Source of the DNA: Fretibacter rubidus
Lineage (GTDB): Bacteria; Pseudomonadota; Alphaproteobacteria; Caulobacterales; Maricaulaceae
DNA: 64,000 nucleotides
Direction: 5' to 3'
Assembly (NCBI RefSeq): GCF_041429785.1
Contig: NZ_CP163423.1
Span: 1,736,001-1,800,000 of the forward strand
The notes beneath the pieces are model-generated. The model was not told the origin of the DNA. It saw nothing but the letters and a program-made list of their open reading frames with translations, and did no database searches. The position numbers and the translations under genes are program-made. Position 1 is the stretch's first letter. Every line of letters starts with the position of its first letter. Shown one piece after another: positions 54,656 to 63,726 of this stretch.

Positions 54656-54705
54656 TGACAAATGTTGTTAGAAAGCGGTGCCATAAATTCTAACACTGTT
54701 TGTCA
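54656..54705. promoter_or_regulatory. Inverted repeat upstream of trimeric adhesin gene
   Basis: Left arm TGACAAATGTTGTTAG (54656-54671) and right arm CTAACACTGTTTGTCA (54690-54705), 13 of 16 complementary, arm start distance 34 bp. The left arm differs from the one at 53851 by a single base. It ends about 75 bp before the adhesin ATG. Confidence 0.72.
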
Positions 54706-54780
54706 CATGACCCGTAATTAATTGCCCCTCATATCAAAGCCATTCCCAATACGGGTTCACTAATCGCTTTGGAGGGCGCC

Positions 54781-57700
54781 ATGACAAACACATCTTATTC
54801 ACTACGTAAAATTCTTTTCGGTAGCGCTTGCGCGTTATCGCTGATCACAGTTTTATCAACCCCAGCGTTAGCACAAGTCGCGCCAGATGCAGACGGCAGC
54901 GCCAACACCACCGCCGACTGCACAACGCGTAATGCTCCACTCTTTATCGATGGATTTTTTGTCTTTGCAGAAGCCAACGGCCTTCAATGTGGAGAAGGCG
55001 CTGATGCGAGCGGGCGCGGAGCAACAGCGATTGGCGTTGACGCGGTCGCGTCCAATGGGGCGAGCGTAGCTGTTGGTCTTAACAGCGTTGCTGACGGCAC
55101 ATCTGTTGCGATTGGTTCCAGCGCGCAAGCCTCGGACCTGAGCGTTGCAGTTGGTCTGAACACCGTCGCAGAAGATAGTGGCACAGCCATTGGGTTTCAA
55201 TCGCGAGCCACAGGTCGCCAGAGTTTTGCAGCAGCAGGTGGTAATGCCAGCGGGGCAAATTCTATTCATATTGGCCCTACAGGTCTTGCCTCTGGCAATG
55301 CAGGGATCGCCTTAGGGCTCAATTCCCAAGCGGTAGGTGATTTCTCTATCGCCCAAGGGGCCAATGCGCGTGCCGCAGGGGCACGGTCAATTGCGATCGG
55401 AAATTCAGCCGCAGCGAGCGGTGATTTTTCTTTGGCGTTAGGCCTAAGTGCGCAGACAACATTGAGCAACCACATTCTTATCGGCAGCAATTTTGGCTCG
55501 GAGCGCCAAACCTATACGCTGCCAGGCCTCGTCCAGACACTATCGGACACCCGCCAAAGCGGCACAGAAGACCGTGTTGTCACCACCGATGAAAACGGCA
55601 ACTTATCCTCTGTGTTGGTGTCAACACTCGGCATGGGCGGCGGCTCTGGGGCTTGCGAAGAAGACGCTACAAATTCCGCTAGCGTTTCTTGCGGCAGCGG
55701 AACAACGCTTTCGGGCGGCGGGACATTTGTGGTTGGTAATAATGCATCAGCGACCGGCACGGGCGCAATTGCGCTTGGCGTCAATGCAGATGCCACAAAT
55801 GCAGGCTCAACCGCACTCGGCAATGGATCACAAGCGGGCGGCTTTGCATCAACGGCGATTGGCGGCGGCGACGCGTCCAATAATTCAGCCATCAGTATTG
55901 GCCTACAATCTGAAGCGGGCGGAAATTTTGCGACCGCAATGGGACGCGAATCTGATGCCTCTGGCCAGACATCACTGGCCCTTGGGTATCGCACGGAAGC
56001 CAGCGGCGCAGAATCCGTGGCGCTTGGCCCCAATAGTCTCGCGTCCGCTAATTTCGCAGTCGCCCTACAGGGCACAGCCAGCGCCTTAAACGCAATCGCG
56101 ATTGGCGGCACGGCGGGTTTTACAGGCTCTATCGCCATTGGCGGAAACACCACGCGGGACAATCAAATTGTCTTGGGTGACGGCGGCAATACTGTAACAA
56201 TTGCAGGTCTAAACACAGCGGCGTCAACCAGTGCCCAAACAGGCACAGAGCGTTTTGTGGTCACATCAGACGCCAATGGTAATTTGGCGCAAGTGCTGAC
56301 CAGCACATTGGGCGGCGGTAGCGGGTTATGTGACACAGGCGCGGGCGCAAATTCTGTACGCTGCGGAACATCGGGTAATGCAGGCCTAGAGGCCGTTGTT
56401 ATTGGCAATAACGCGTCGTCAGGTCGGTTCGGGGCGCGTTCCGTTATCCTAGGCACGGGCGCATCAACGGCTGGCGAGGATTCGGTCGCTATGGGTAATG
56501 GTGCCACGACGAATGGTCGCCACAGCATGGCTTTGGGAACATCGGCCGAAGCCTTTTTAGATAATGCCATCGCCATTGGTCATAATTCTGTCGCGCGCTT
56601 TAATGGCGGCATTGCTCTGGGGTCTGGCGCGCAGTCGCTGGGCTCAGGCACACTAGCGCTTGGCGTTGGGGCCGTCACGGGTAACCGCGCCACAGATGCC
56701 ATTGCGCTCGGCTCTGGCACAAATGCAGGCTTTGCGGGCAGTGTCGCCATCGGTAGCGGCGCGACAACCCTGCGCAATAGCCACTTTGCTTTTGGCAATA
56801 ACGCTTCGACTTATACATTGACGGGGCTGTCCAGTGTTAGTTCAACCAACGCGCAGACGGGCACTGACACATTTGTCGTAACCTCTGATGAAAATGGCAA
56901 TCTCGCGACCGTTGATATTGGCTCTATCGGCTCTGGCGGGGGTGTGACCCAAGCGACATTTGACGCGCTGTCTACAACAGTGACAGGCCTGAATACAGAC
57001 CTCGGCGCGCTATCAGGCGTGGTCACAGGATTGGGCGGCACAGTCGCGGCGCTGGGCACATCAGTAACGGGTCTGGATAATACTGTCTCTGGCCTTAATA
57101 CAACAGTGACGGGCTTGGGCACGACTGTGTCTGGCTTATCGACAACGGTTACAGGGCTGTCGGGTGATGTGACAACGCTGAATAATAATTACACCACGCT
57201 CATAGGTGATTTTGGCACGCTGTCCACAACGGTTACAGGGCTGGGCAATAGTTTCACAACGCTTTCCAATAATTTCACGACACTATCTGGTGATGTCGTC
57301 ACCCTTGACACGCGGCTTACCAGCTTTGGCACAGACCTTGGCACGCTAACGACCACAGTGAACGGTTTTGGCGGCAGCATCACAAATCTGACCACGAATA
57401 TTGGCACGCTGGGTGATCGCCTCACAATCCTCGAGGCCGCAGGCGGTGCCGGCGGCGGCGGGGCGAGCAACACGCAAATCGCGTCCCTGCAAACGCAAAT
57501 CACGGCCAATGGCGATAGCCTCACAACGCTTTCTGGTACGGTCACAGGGAATGGTTCTGCGATTTCCATTTTGCAAGGCGATTTAGGCACATTGCAAGGC
57601 ACCGTCTCTGGTAACGGTACAGCCATCACGGCGCTGCAAGGGTCTGTGGGCGGACAATCCACACAGATCGCTGGGCTTGATGCGCGTATCTCTACGATTG

Positions 57701-58578
57701 AAAACGGCGCGCCGGGTGGCGGGGCCAGTATCGCGCAGATTAATAATCTCCAAGGCCAAGTCACCTCAAATGACACCGATATCGCTGCCCTCCAAGGCGA
57801 TGTCGGGGCCTTAGGGAGCCAAGTCAGTGGCCTATCGGGGCAGGTCTCTGGCTTGGCGGGACAAATATCGGGCTTGTCCGGGCAAGTGGCGTCTAACGGC
57901 TCTGCGATTGCAGCCTTGCAGAGCAGTGGTGGGGGCACACAGGTCGCGACCAATACGACAAATATTGCGACAAATACCGCGAATATCGCGGGTAATAGCG
58001 CGCTGATTGCGGGTAACACTGAATTGATTGCCACCAACACGGCCAATATTGCGGGCAATACAACGCGTATCACGACGCTAGAAAGCACATCTGTCGATCA
58101 TGAAAACCGTATCACGGCCAATGAGACACAAATTGCGACAAATGTCACCGCGATTGCCGACAACACAGAAGCCAATGCCCGCCAAGACGCGACCCTTATT
58201 GAATATGACGGCCGTATCAGCACCGTCGAAGCTGGCGTGGGTCAAAACGCGCAAGACATATTGGATAATTCTCGCCGTATTGACGAGTTTTCTCAACAAA
58301 TTGAAAGTTTCGGAGCTGCGATTGCAACCAACGCCGTTGATATCGGACAAAACACAGCGGGCATTGCGGTTGCCATGTCAATGGCGGGTGGCACCACATT
58401 ATCTCCCGATGCACGCGTTGGTTTTGGCGCAAACTGGGGCACATTTGGCGGAGAACACGGGGCGTCATTCACCATGGCGGCCCGGGTCACGCCAAAACTC
58501 CAAGTTAATGCAGGTCTCGGGTTTTCGGACAAGTCGGGCACAACCGGCGGACGTGCAGGTCTCTGGTATGAATGGTAG
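54781..58578 (+). CDS. YadA-like trimeric autotransporter adhesin
   Basis: 1265 residues. Signal peptide ends at ALA (residue 31). Three tandem head modules of YadA/Hep_Hag repeats (A-x-G-x-x-S-x-A type) each begin with a cysteine pair and end in a QTGT-(E/D)-xxVVT-x-D-x-NGNL connector. Then come about 22 almost perfect heptads of the TTVTGLx type, glycine-rich breaks (AGGAGGGGAS, NGAPGGGAS), further coiled coil, and a run of (I)-x-x-N-T heptads near residues 1060-1100. The C-terminal about 70 residues form the YadA anchor ending in WYEW. GGAGGG precedes the ATG. Surface attachment or biofilm role expected. Confidence 0.95.
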   Translation: MTNTSYSLRKILFGSACALSLITVLSTPALAQVAPDADGSANTTADCTTRNAPLFIDGFFVFAEANGLQCGEGADASGRGATAIGVDAVASNGASVAVGLNSVADGTSVAIGSSAQASDLSVAVGLNTVAEDSGTAIGFQSRATGRQSFAAAGGNASGANSIHIGPTGLASGNAGIALGLNSQAVGDFSIAQGANARAAGARSIAIGNSAAASGDFSLALGLSAQTTLSNHILIGSNFGSERQTYTLPGLVQTLSDTRQSGTEDRVVTTDENGNLSSVLVSTLGMGGGSGACEEDATNSASVSCGSGTTLSGGGTFVVGNNASATGTGAIALGVNADATNAGSTALGNGSQAGGFASTAIGGGDASNNSAISIGLQSEAGGNFATAMGRESDASGQTSLALGYRTEASGAESVALGPNSLASANFAVALQGTASALNAIAIGGTAGFTGSIAIGGNTTRDNQIVLGDGGNTVTIAGLNTAASTSAQTGTERFVVTSDANGNLAQVLTSTLGGGSGLCDTGAGANSVRCGTSGNAGLEAVVIGNNASSGRFGARSVILGTGASTAGEDSVAMGNGATTNGRHSMALGTSAEAFLDNAIAIGHNSVARFNGGIALGSGAQSLGSGTLALGVGAVTGNRATDAIALGSGTNAGFAGSVAIGSGATTLRNSHFAFGNNASTYTLTGLSSVSSTNAQTGTDTFVVTSDENGNLATVDIGSIGSGGGVTQATFDALSTTVTGLNTDLGALSGVVTGLGGTVAALGTSVTGLDNTVSGLNTTVTGLGTTVSGLSTTVTGLSGDVTTLNNNYTTLIGDFGTLSTTVTGLGNSFTTLSNNFTTLSGDVVTLDTRLTSFGTDLGTLTTTVNGFGGSITNLTTNIGTLGDRLTILEAAGGAGGGGASNTQIASLQTQITANGDSLTTLSGTVTGNGSAISILQGDLGTLQGTVSGNGTAITALQGSVGGQSTQIAGLDARISTIENGAPGGGASIAQINNLQGQVTSNDTDIAALQGDVGALGSQVSGLSGQVSGLAGQISGLSGQVASNGSAIAALQSSGGGTQVATNTTNIATNTANIAGNSALIAGNTELIATNTANIAGNTTRITTLESTSVDHENRITANETQIATNVTAIADNTEANARQDATLIEYDGRISTVEAGVGQNAQDILDNSRRIDEFSQQIESFGAAIATNAVDIGQNTAGIAVAMSMAGGTTLSPDARVGFGANWGTFGGEHGASFTMAARVTPKLQVNAGLGFSDKSGTTGGRAGLWYEW
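56946..58080 (+). repeat. Coiled-coil stalk-coding repeats
   Basis: Imperfect 21-bp repeats coding for heptads of TTVTGLG type at 56980-57430, then longer-spaced NG-rich coils, then TNTANIA/GNTELIA-type heptads at 57948-58065. Such arrays recombine easily and would let stalk length vary. Confidence 0.85.
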
Positions 58579-58931
58579 GTGGCATAAAAGCTGACAGATT
58601 CTACGAGCCTAGTCTAAAATATTCATCGGGGCCGAGGACACATAACGACATGCGGCATCTATGCAGGTGAATTTAACGAGATGAAGAACGCCTTCGTTCT
58701 ATAAGAAAGTATTGGGCTCCAAGAGAGCCCAATACTATTTTGATCTGATGTCCGCAATTGGAATGGACTTCCTTTTCGAAGCGCCCGAAATCGAGCCAAT
58801 TACAACACATCGCAAATCTTACCAGCGGCCGCTTTTGGGCGTTTTAAGCCTCTCGACTAAGGTCTACTTTACGCCCAAGCACGTCGTCAGCAGGATTATT
58901 TCTAAGGTCCGCAATGTCGCCTGAGCTGCCC
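58579..58931. other. 350-bp non-coding stretch between adhesin and dnaE2
   Basis: Contains a strong terminator hairpin at 58708-58736 and a smaller AGAACG/CGTTCT dyad before it. A 70-codon plus-strand frame at 58712-58924 starts inside the terminator stem and is not credible. Confidence 0.7.
58708..58736. terminator. Intrinsic terminator
   Basis: AGTATTGGGCTC and GAGCCCAATACT form a perfect 12-bp stem with a 5-nt loop, followed by ATTTTG on the plus strand. It would end adhesin transcripts and can serve the convergent dnaE2 transcript as well. Confidence 0.8.
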
Positions 58932-61900
58932 TCAATGAAAGTCTCGACTTGGGAATAGCTTATTCGCTTGCTGCCTCGGGTGACGTGCGCCGCCGCCGGC
59001 GTTGTAATAACCTGAGATATTGCGTTTAGACGAGGCCGCGCGGTCTTTGGCAGGTGATAGTCGACTGCCGGGGGAACGCTGCCCTTTTTGTTTAGCCTCG
59101 CGGCTCGCCTCTTTGGCGGGGACCGGGCGGCGGGCTTCGTCGGCATTGTCGAAGGTGGGGTCCAAGCGGTCCCCTGCGCTGCCCGCATCACCGAGGGTAT
59201 CGAGCAGATAGGATAAATCCGTAATTTGATTGGCGATAACGTGGGTGACGATGCCTTCGCGTTGGAGTTTGCCGCGTATTTTCAGCAGCCGTCCGGCCAT
59301 CACGGCTTTGCGTTTCTTCTCAAACATCGACGGCCAGACGACGATATTGGAGACGCCCGTGCCGTCTTCGAGCGTCAGGAAAATCACGCCGCTGGCTGTG
59401 CCGGGGCGTTGGCGGGTGATGACCAGGCCGCAGACCTCGACCCGCCGTCCGTCAACGGTGTCCCGCAGATATTTGGACGGCAGAACACGGCCAATATCAT
59501 CTTGTAGCAAAGTCACGGGATGTTCGCGCAGGGTCAGGCGGGTGCCGATATAATCCTCGAACACCTCTTCGCGCAGATCCATGACGGGAAGGCTGACATC
59601 GCCCATGGGAAGCCCCTCACCTAGGTTTTCGAACAGCGGCAACGGCTTTTCTCCGCCGAGCCCCTTCACAGCCCAGAGCGCGTCACGGCGGTTTAAGTCA
59701 TGGGACGCGAAGGCGTCGGCTTGCGCCAGCTTTGACAGCGCCGCGCGGTCCAATCCCGCCTTACGCCACACGGCATCGATTGAGCGGTAGCCATTCCCCC
59801 GCGCCGCCGAGAGCCAATGCCCGTCCTCCTCGCGAAAGCCTTTAATCTGGCGAAAGCCCAGCCGCACGGCAAGCCGCCCATTCCCCGCAGGTTCCAGCAC
59901 ATTATCCCAATAGCTATGCTCGGCGCAGATGGGGCGAATATCCACGCCATGTTCGCGCGCATCGCGGACGATCTGCGCGGGCGCGTAAAACCCCATGGGC
60001 TGTGAGTTGAGCAGCGCGCAACAAAACACTTCGGGATGATGGCATTTCAGCCAGCTGGACACATAAACCAGCAGCGCGAAACTAGCGGCGTGGGATTCCG
60101 GAAATCCGTAGCCTGAAAAGCCCTCCAGTTGCCTAAACACGGCGCAGGCAAAATCTTCGTCATAGCCATTATCGATACAGCCCAAGATGAACTGGTCTTT
60201 GAATTTCTGGATTGTGCCCGGCCCGCGCGCTGTGCCAAGGGCGCGGCGGAGTTGATCGGCCTCGGACGGCGTGAAGCCGGCAGCGACGGAGGCGATTTGC
60301 ATGGCCTGTTCTTGGAACAGCGGTATGCCCAGCGTTTTGCCGAGCACGGGTTTTAGCGCCTCCGATGGATAGACCACCGGCTCCTCACCGCGCCGCCTTT
60401 TGATGAACGGATGCACCATATCGCCTTGAATGGGGCCGGGGCGGATGACGGCGACCTCAATCACCAAATCATAAAATGTGCGCGGACGCATACGCGGCAG
60501 GAAGTTCATCTGCGCGCGGCTCTCGACTTGGAACACACCGAGCGTGTCGGCGATGCAGAGCATGTCGTAAACCGCCGGGTCTTCTTGGGGGATAGTCGCG
60601 ATCGTATAACGCTCCCCCTTCCAATCGCCGAGCAGGTGGAAGGCTTTGCGAATACAGGTCAGCATACCAAGCGCCAGCACATCGATTTTCAACATGCCGA
60701 TTTTATCAATGTCGTCCTTGTCCCATTCAATAATTGTCCGATCCGCCATGGCCGCATTTTCAACGGGGCACATCTCGTCCAGCCGCCCTGCCGTGATGAC
60801 AAAGCCGCCGACATGTTGTGAGAGGTGACGCGGAAAGCCGATGATTTCATGAGTGAGTTCGAGGGTTTGACGCAGACGTGGATCGGCGGCGTCGAGCCCC
60901 GCCGCCTTAACGCGGTCATCGCCGACGCCTTTGCTGCTCGTCCCCCAGACTTGGGAGGACAGCGCGGCAACGGCGTCCTCGGACAGGCCCATGGCTTTGC
61001 CGACTTCGCGGATGGCGGCGCGGCTTCGGAAATGGATGACGGTGGAGCATATCCCGGCGCGGTGACGGCCATACTTATTGTAGATATGCTGGATGACTTC
61101 TTCGCGGCGCTCATGCTCAAAATCGACATCAATATCCGGCGGCTCCCCGCGCACCTCTGAGATGAAGCGTTCAAACACCATGGAGATGGTCTCGGGCGAG
61201 GCCTCAGTAATCCCGAGCGCGTAGCAGACCACGGAATTGGCCGCGCTGCCCCTACCCTGACAGAGGATATTCTGACTGCGGGCAAAGGCGACAATGTCGT
61301 AAACGGTCAGGAAATAGCGCGCATAATTGAGCTGCGCGATCAGGTTCAGCTCTTTTTCCACCATAGCCCGAACGCGCGGCGTGAGGCCGTCGGGATAGCG
61401 CCAGTTTAGCCCCTCTTCGGTCAGGCGGCGGAGGCGCGTATCGGCGTTTTCGCCGTCTGTGACCTCATCAGGATATTCATATTGCAGCTCGTCTAGGGAG
61501 AACTGACAGCGCTCCACGATGACCTGCGTATTGGCGAGCGCTTCGGGATAGCCTTGAAACAGACGCCGCATTTCAAATTCGGATTTCAAGCGGGCCTCAG
61601 AATTGGGCTGCGCGATACGGCCCAGCTGATCGATCTTCACTTTTTCGCGGATGCACGACAGCACATCGGCCAAACGCCTCCGCCGCCCCGTATGCATGAT
61701 GACATGACCCATGGCGACAAGCGGGATATCCATGTCGCGCGCTTGTCGCGCGCGCTCCGCAAAGCGGTCCTTATCCTCGCCATCGTAAAGCGGCTTGAGG
61801 GCCAGAAAGACATTATCCGTGAATGACGCTTTCAAGGCGGGCGCATGACGCGCTCCTTCGACCACAACGAAAACGCACTCACCGCCCCATTCCACCACAT

Positions 61901-62228
61901 CGTCAATCGTCAGAACGCATTGCCCCTTAGCCGCCCGCCGTTTGCCGAGCGTCAGGAGGCGACAAAGATGGCCATAGCCTTTGCGCGTTTTCGGATAGGC
62001 CACAATCTCTGTGCCATCCGTCAGCATAAGTCGTACAGCCACCAGATAAGTCAGCCCCGCCTCTTTGGCCGCCGCATGGCCGCGCACAATGCCTGCAAAT
62101 GTATTGGTATCGGCAATCGCGATGGCCGACAGGCCCAGCTCTGCGGCGCGCCCAATGAGCTCATCCGCGTGAGATGCGCCTTTGAGAAAGGTAAAATTGG
62201 AGAGGCAGTTTAGCTCGGCATAACTCAT
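58932..62228 (-). CDS. dnaE2: Error-prone DNA polymerase III alpha subunit (DnaE2/ImuC)
   Basis: 1098 residues: N-terminal PHP domain (MSYAELNCLSNFTFLKGASH), polymerase core with catalytic aspartates in PPDIDVDFEHERR, the GYGFPESHAASFALLVY block, and a C-terminal OB-fold (VEVCGLVITRQRPGTASGVIFLTLED). It performs translesion synthesis with ImuA/ImuB during the SOS response. The ATG at 62228 matches family N termini; the frame opens earlier at 62258 but that would overlap imuB. A basic, low-complexity tail follows the OB-fold. Confidence 0.95.
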   Translation of the reverse strand: MSYAELNCLSNFTFLKGASHADELIGRAAELGLSAIAIADTNTFAGIVRGHAAAKEAGLTYLVAVRLMLTDGTEIVAYPKTRKGYGHLCRLLTLGKRRAAKGQCVLTIDDVVEWGGECVFVVVEGARHAPALKASFTDNVFLALKPLYDGEDKDRFAERARQARDMDIPLVAMGHVIMHTGRRRRLADVLSCIREKVKIDQLGRIAQPNSEARLKSEFEMRRLFQGYPEALANTQVIVERCQFSLDELQYEYPDEVTDGENADTRLRRLTEEGLNWRYPDGLTPRVRAMVEKELNLIAQLNYARYFLTVYDIVAFARSQNILCQGRGSAANSVVCYALGITEASPETISMVFERFISEVRGEPPDIDVDFEHERREEVIQHIYNKYGRHRAGICSTVIHFRSRAAIREVGKAMGLSEDAVAALSSQVWGTSSKGVGDDRVKAAGLDAADPRLRQTLELTHEIIGFPRHLSQHVGGFVITAGRLDEMCPVENAAMADRTIIEWDKDDIDKIGMLKIDVLALGMLTCIRKAFHLLGDWKGERYTIATIPQEDPAVYDMLCIADTLGVFQVESRAQMNFLPRMRPRTFYDLVIEVAVIRPGPIQGDMVHPFIKRRRGEEPVVYPSEALKPVLGKTLGIPLFQEQAMQIASVAAGFTPSEADQLRRALGTARGPGTIQKFKDQFILGCIDNGYDEDFACAVFRQLEGFSGYGFPESHAASFALLVYVSSWLKCHHPEVFCCALLNSQPMGFYAPAQIVRDAREHGVDIRPICAEHSYWDNVLEPAGNGRLAVRLGFRQIKGFREEDGHWLSAARGNGYRSIDAVWRKAGLDRAALSKLAQADAFASHDLNRRDALWAVKGLGGEKPLPLFENLGEGLPMGDVSLPVMDLREEVFEDYIGTRLTLREHPVTLLQDDIGRVLPSKYLRDTVDGRRVEVCGLVITRQRPGTASGVIFLTLEDGTGVSNIVVWPSMFEKKRKAVMAGRLLKIRGKLQREGIVTHVIANQITDLSYLLDTLGDAGSAGDRLDPTFDNADEARRPVPAKEASREAKQKGQRSPGSRLSPAKDRAASSKRNISGYYNAGGGARHPRQQANKLFPSRDFH

Positions 62229-62238
62229 GACATATCCA

Positions 62239-63726
62239 TTAAGGAAACCGCCCCGCAATATACCAATTCGGCTCGCCCGATCCGGGATAGGTCATCAGCC
62301 AGAGACGCGGGCCGTCTTCGGTCTGCACCTGCCAATAATCGCGCGTCGCGGCGCGCTCATCCTGCCACCACTGCGCGGTCAGGCGCTCCGGCCCCTTGGC
62401 GCTTTGGGTGGCAAAAACAGACTTACGCCATTGAAACCGTTTGGGCGGGCGACCGGGTTCCAGCGTGACGAGGCGCTCCGGCCGCTTGAACAGACGCACG
62501 GGGCGCTTGCGCGGCGCGACCGCCCAGCAAACCGGCTCACGCCGATCCATAGCCTCAACGCAGATAAATTCACGTTCCGGCAAATGGCTTTGCACGGGCA
62601 TGAATTGGCGCACGCGGTCAAAGCCGAGACGATTGCCCAGTGTCGAGATGATTTTGGAGGTGTTGTCTTCGGCCTGTTTGTGGCTATCGAGACTGATCTG
62701 AAACGGCTGTATCGGTTCAATATGCGCGGCTTCCAGGCGGAACCAATCCGCGCCAAATTCAATTTTAAGGCCGTCTAATGGCCGCTCAAATTGCTGAAGG
62801 ATAGCCGCGCGGACATAGGTCGGACGGGCAAAGCCGATTTGCAAAATGTGGTCCCCTGTATCAACGCAGCGCACGGTTAGCGCAAAGCGCCGCGCGCCCT
62901 TGGCATCATTTTCAAGACGCCCAGAGACCGAGGCAATCAGACGCTCCAAAACACTGAGCAAATCATCTTTCAGCCCAATCGGATCGGGCAAGGTCATGCG
63001 CGCGGCGTAAATCGGATCCGCCGCTTTGGGCGAGACGGGGTCAGGCACATGTCCGAGCGTGGCTGACAAAGCCTTGGTCAAATCAAGCCCAAAGCGGCGC
63101 GCCAGCTCTGCGGATTTTATCTCCGAGAGCTGCCCGATTGTTTTGAGGCCTGTGCGCCACAGCTGCGTTGCAGTCTTGGGCGGGAGCCGCAGCCCTTCGA
63201 GCGGGAGCGCTGCAAGCGCCGTGCCAGTCTGACCCGCATTCGCGATCTCAATACTGCCGCCTTTGAACCGTGCTAGCGCCCACGCGGCGCCTTTGGTATC
63301 CGCAACGCCTATGCGCGAAGTTACATTCATATCGGATAGGCGCGCCCGCGCGTGATCGGCCATAGCCCGCTCTCCGCCAAATAAATGCGCGCAGCCCGTG
63401 ATGTCGAGGAACAATCCATCGGGCGGGTCAAGCGCGACCCAAGGCGACAGGCTATCGGCCCAGCGCCACAGCGCGCGCAGAAGCGCCGCCTCTCGGACGC
63501 GGTCAGACGGCTCGGTGAGCAGCTGCGGACAAATGGCGCGCGCATCGGGCAGCGAAAGGCCGGGCGATAATCCTGCCGCCTGCGCGGCCTCGGACAGATG
63601 GGTCAGCCGCCACGCATTTTTGATCTCGGATATAATCGCAAAGGGCGCGCTGACACGCGGATCGCCTTTGCGCACCCGCAGATCAAGCGGCAGTTGCGGC
63701 AGCCAGATGGATAACACCCGCCTCAT
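62239..63726 (-). CDS. imuB: ImuB, Y-family polymerase-like mutagenesis protein
   Basis: 495 residues. N terminus MRRVLSIWLPQLPLDLRVRK and a Y-family palm/little-finger layout (FGLDLTKALSATLGHVPDP). ImuB proteins lack a functional catalytic centre and act as a hub linking ImuA, DnaE2 and the beta clamp. It sits 10 bp upstream of dnaE2 and overlaps the 3' end of imuA by 44 bp. The cassette is normally LexA-controlled; its promoter lies outside the window. Confidence 0.93.
   Translation of the reverse strand: MRRVLSIWLPQLPLDLRVRKGDPRVSAPFAIISEIKNAWRLTHLSEAAQAAGLSPGLSLPDARAICPQLLTEPSDRVREAALLRALWRWADSLSPWVALDPPDGLFLDITGCAHLFGGERAMADHARARLSDMNVTSRIGVADTKGAAWALARFKGGSIEIANAGQTGTALAALPLEGLRLPPKTATQLWRTGLKTIGQLSEIKSAELARRFGLDLTKALSATLGHVPDPVSPKAADPIYAARMTLPDPIGLKDDLLSVLERLIASVSGRLENDAKGARRFALTVRCVDTGDHILQIGFARPTYVRAAILQQFERPLDGLKIEFGADWFRLEAAHIEPIQPFQISLDSHKQAEDNTSKIISTLGNRLGFDRVRQFMPVQSHLPEREFICVEAMDRREPVCWAVAPRKRPVRLFKRPERLVTLEPGRPPKRFQWRKSVFATQSAKGPERLTAQWWQDERAATRDYWQVQTEDGPRLWLMTYPGSGEPNWYIAGRFP

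Noticed and set aside
57948-58065. Short regularly spaced repeats considered as a CRISPR-like array
   Set aside because: They are in-frame heptad codons of the adhesin without unique spacers.
57189-58088. 299-codon minus-strand frame opposite the adhesin stalk
   Set aside because: Low-complexity mirror of the heptad repeats; no gene features.
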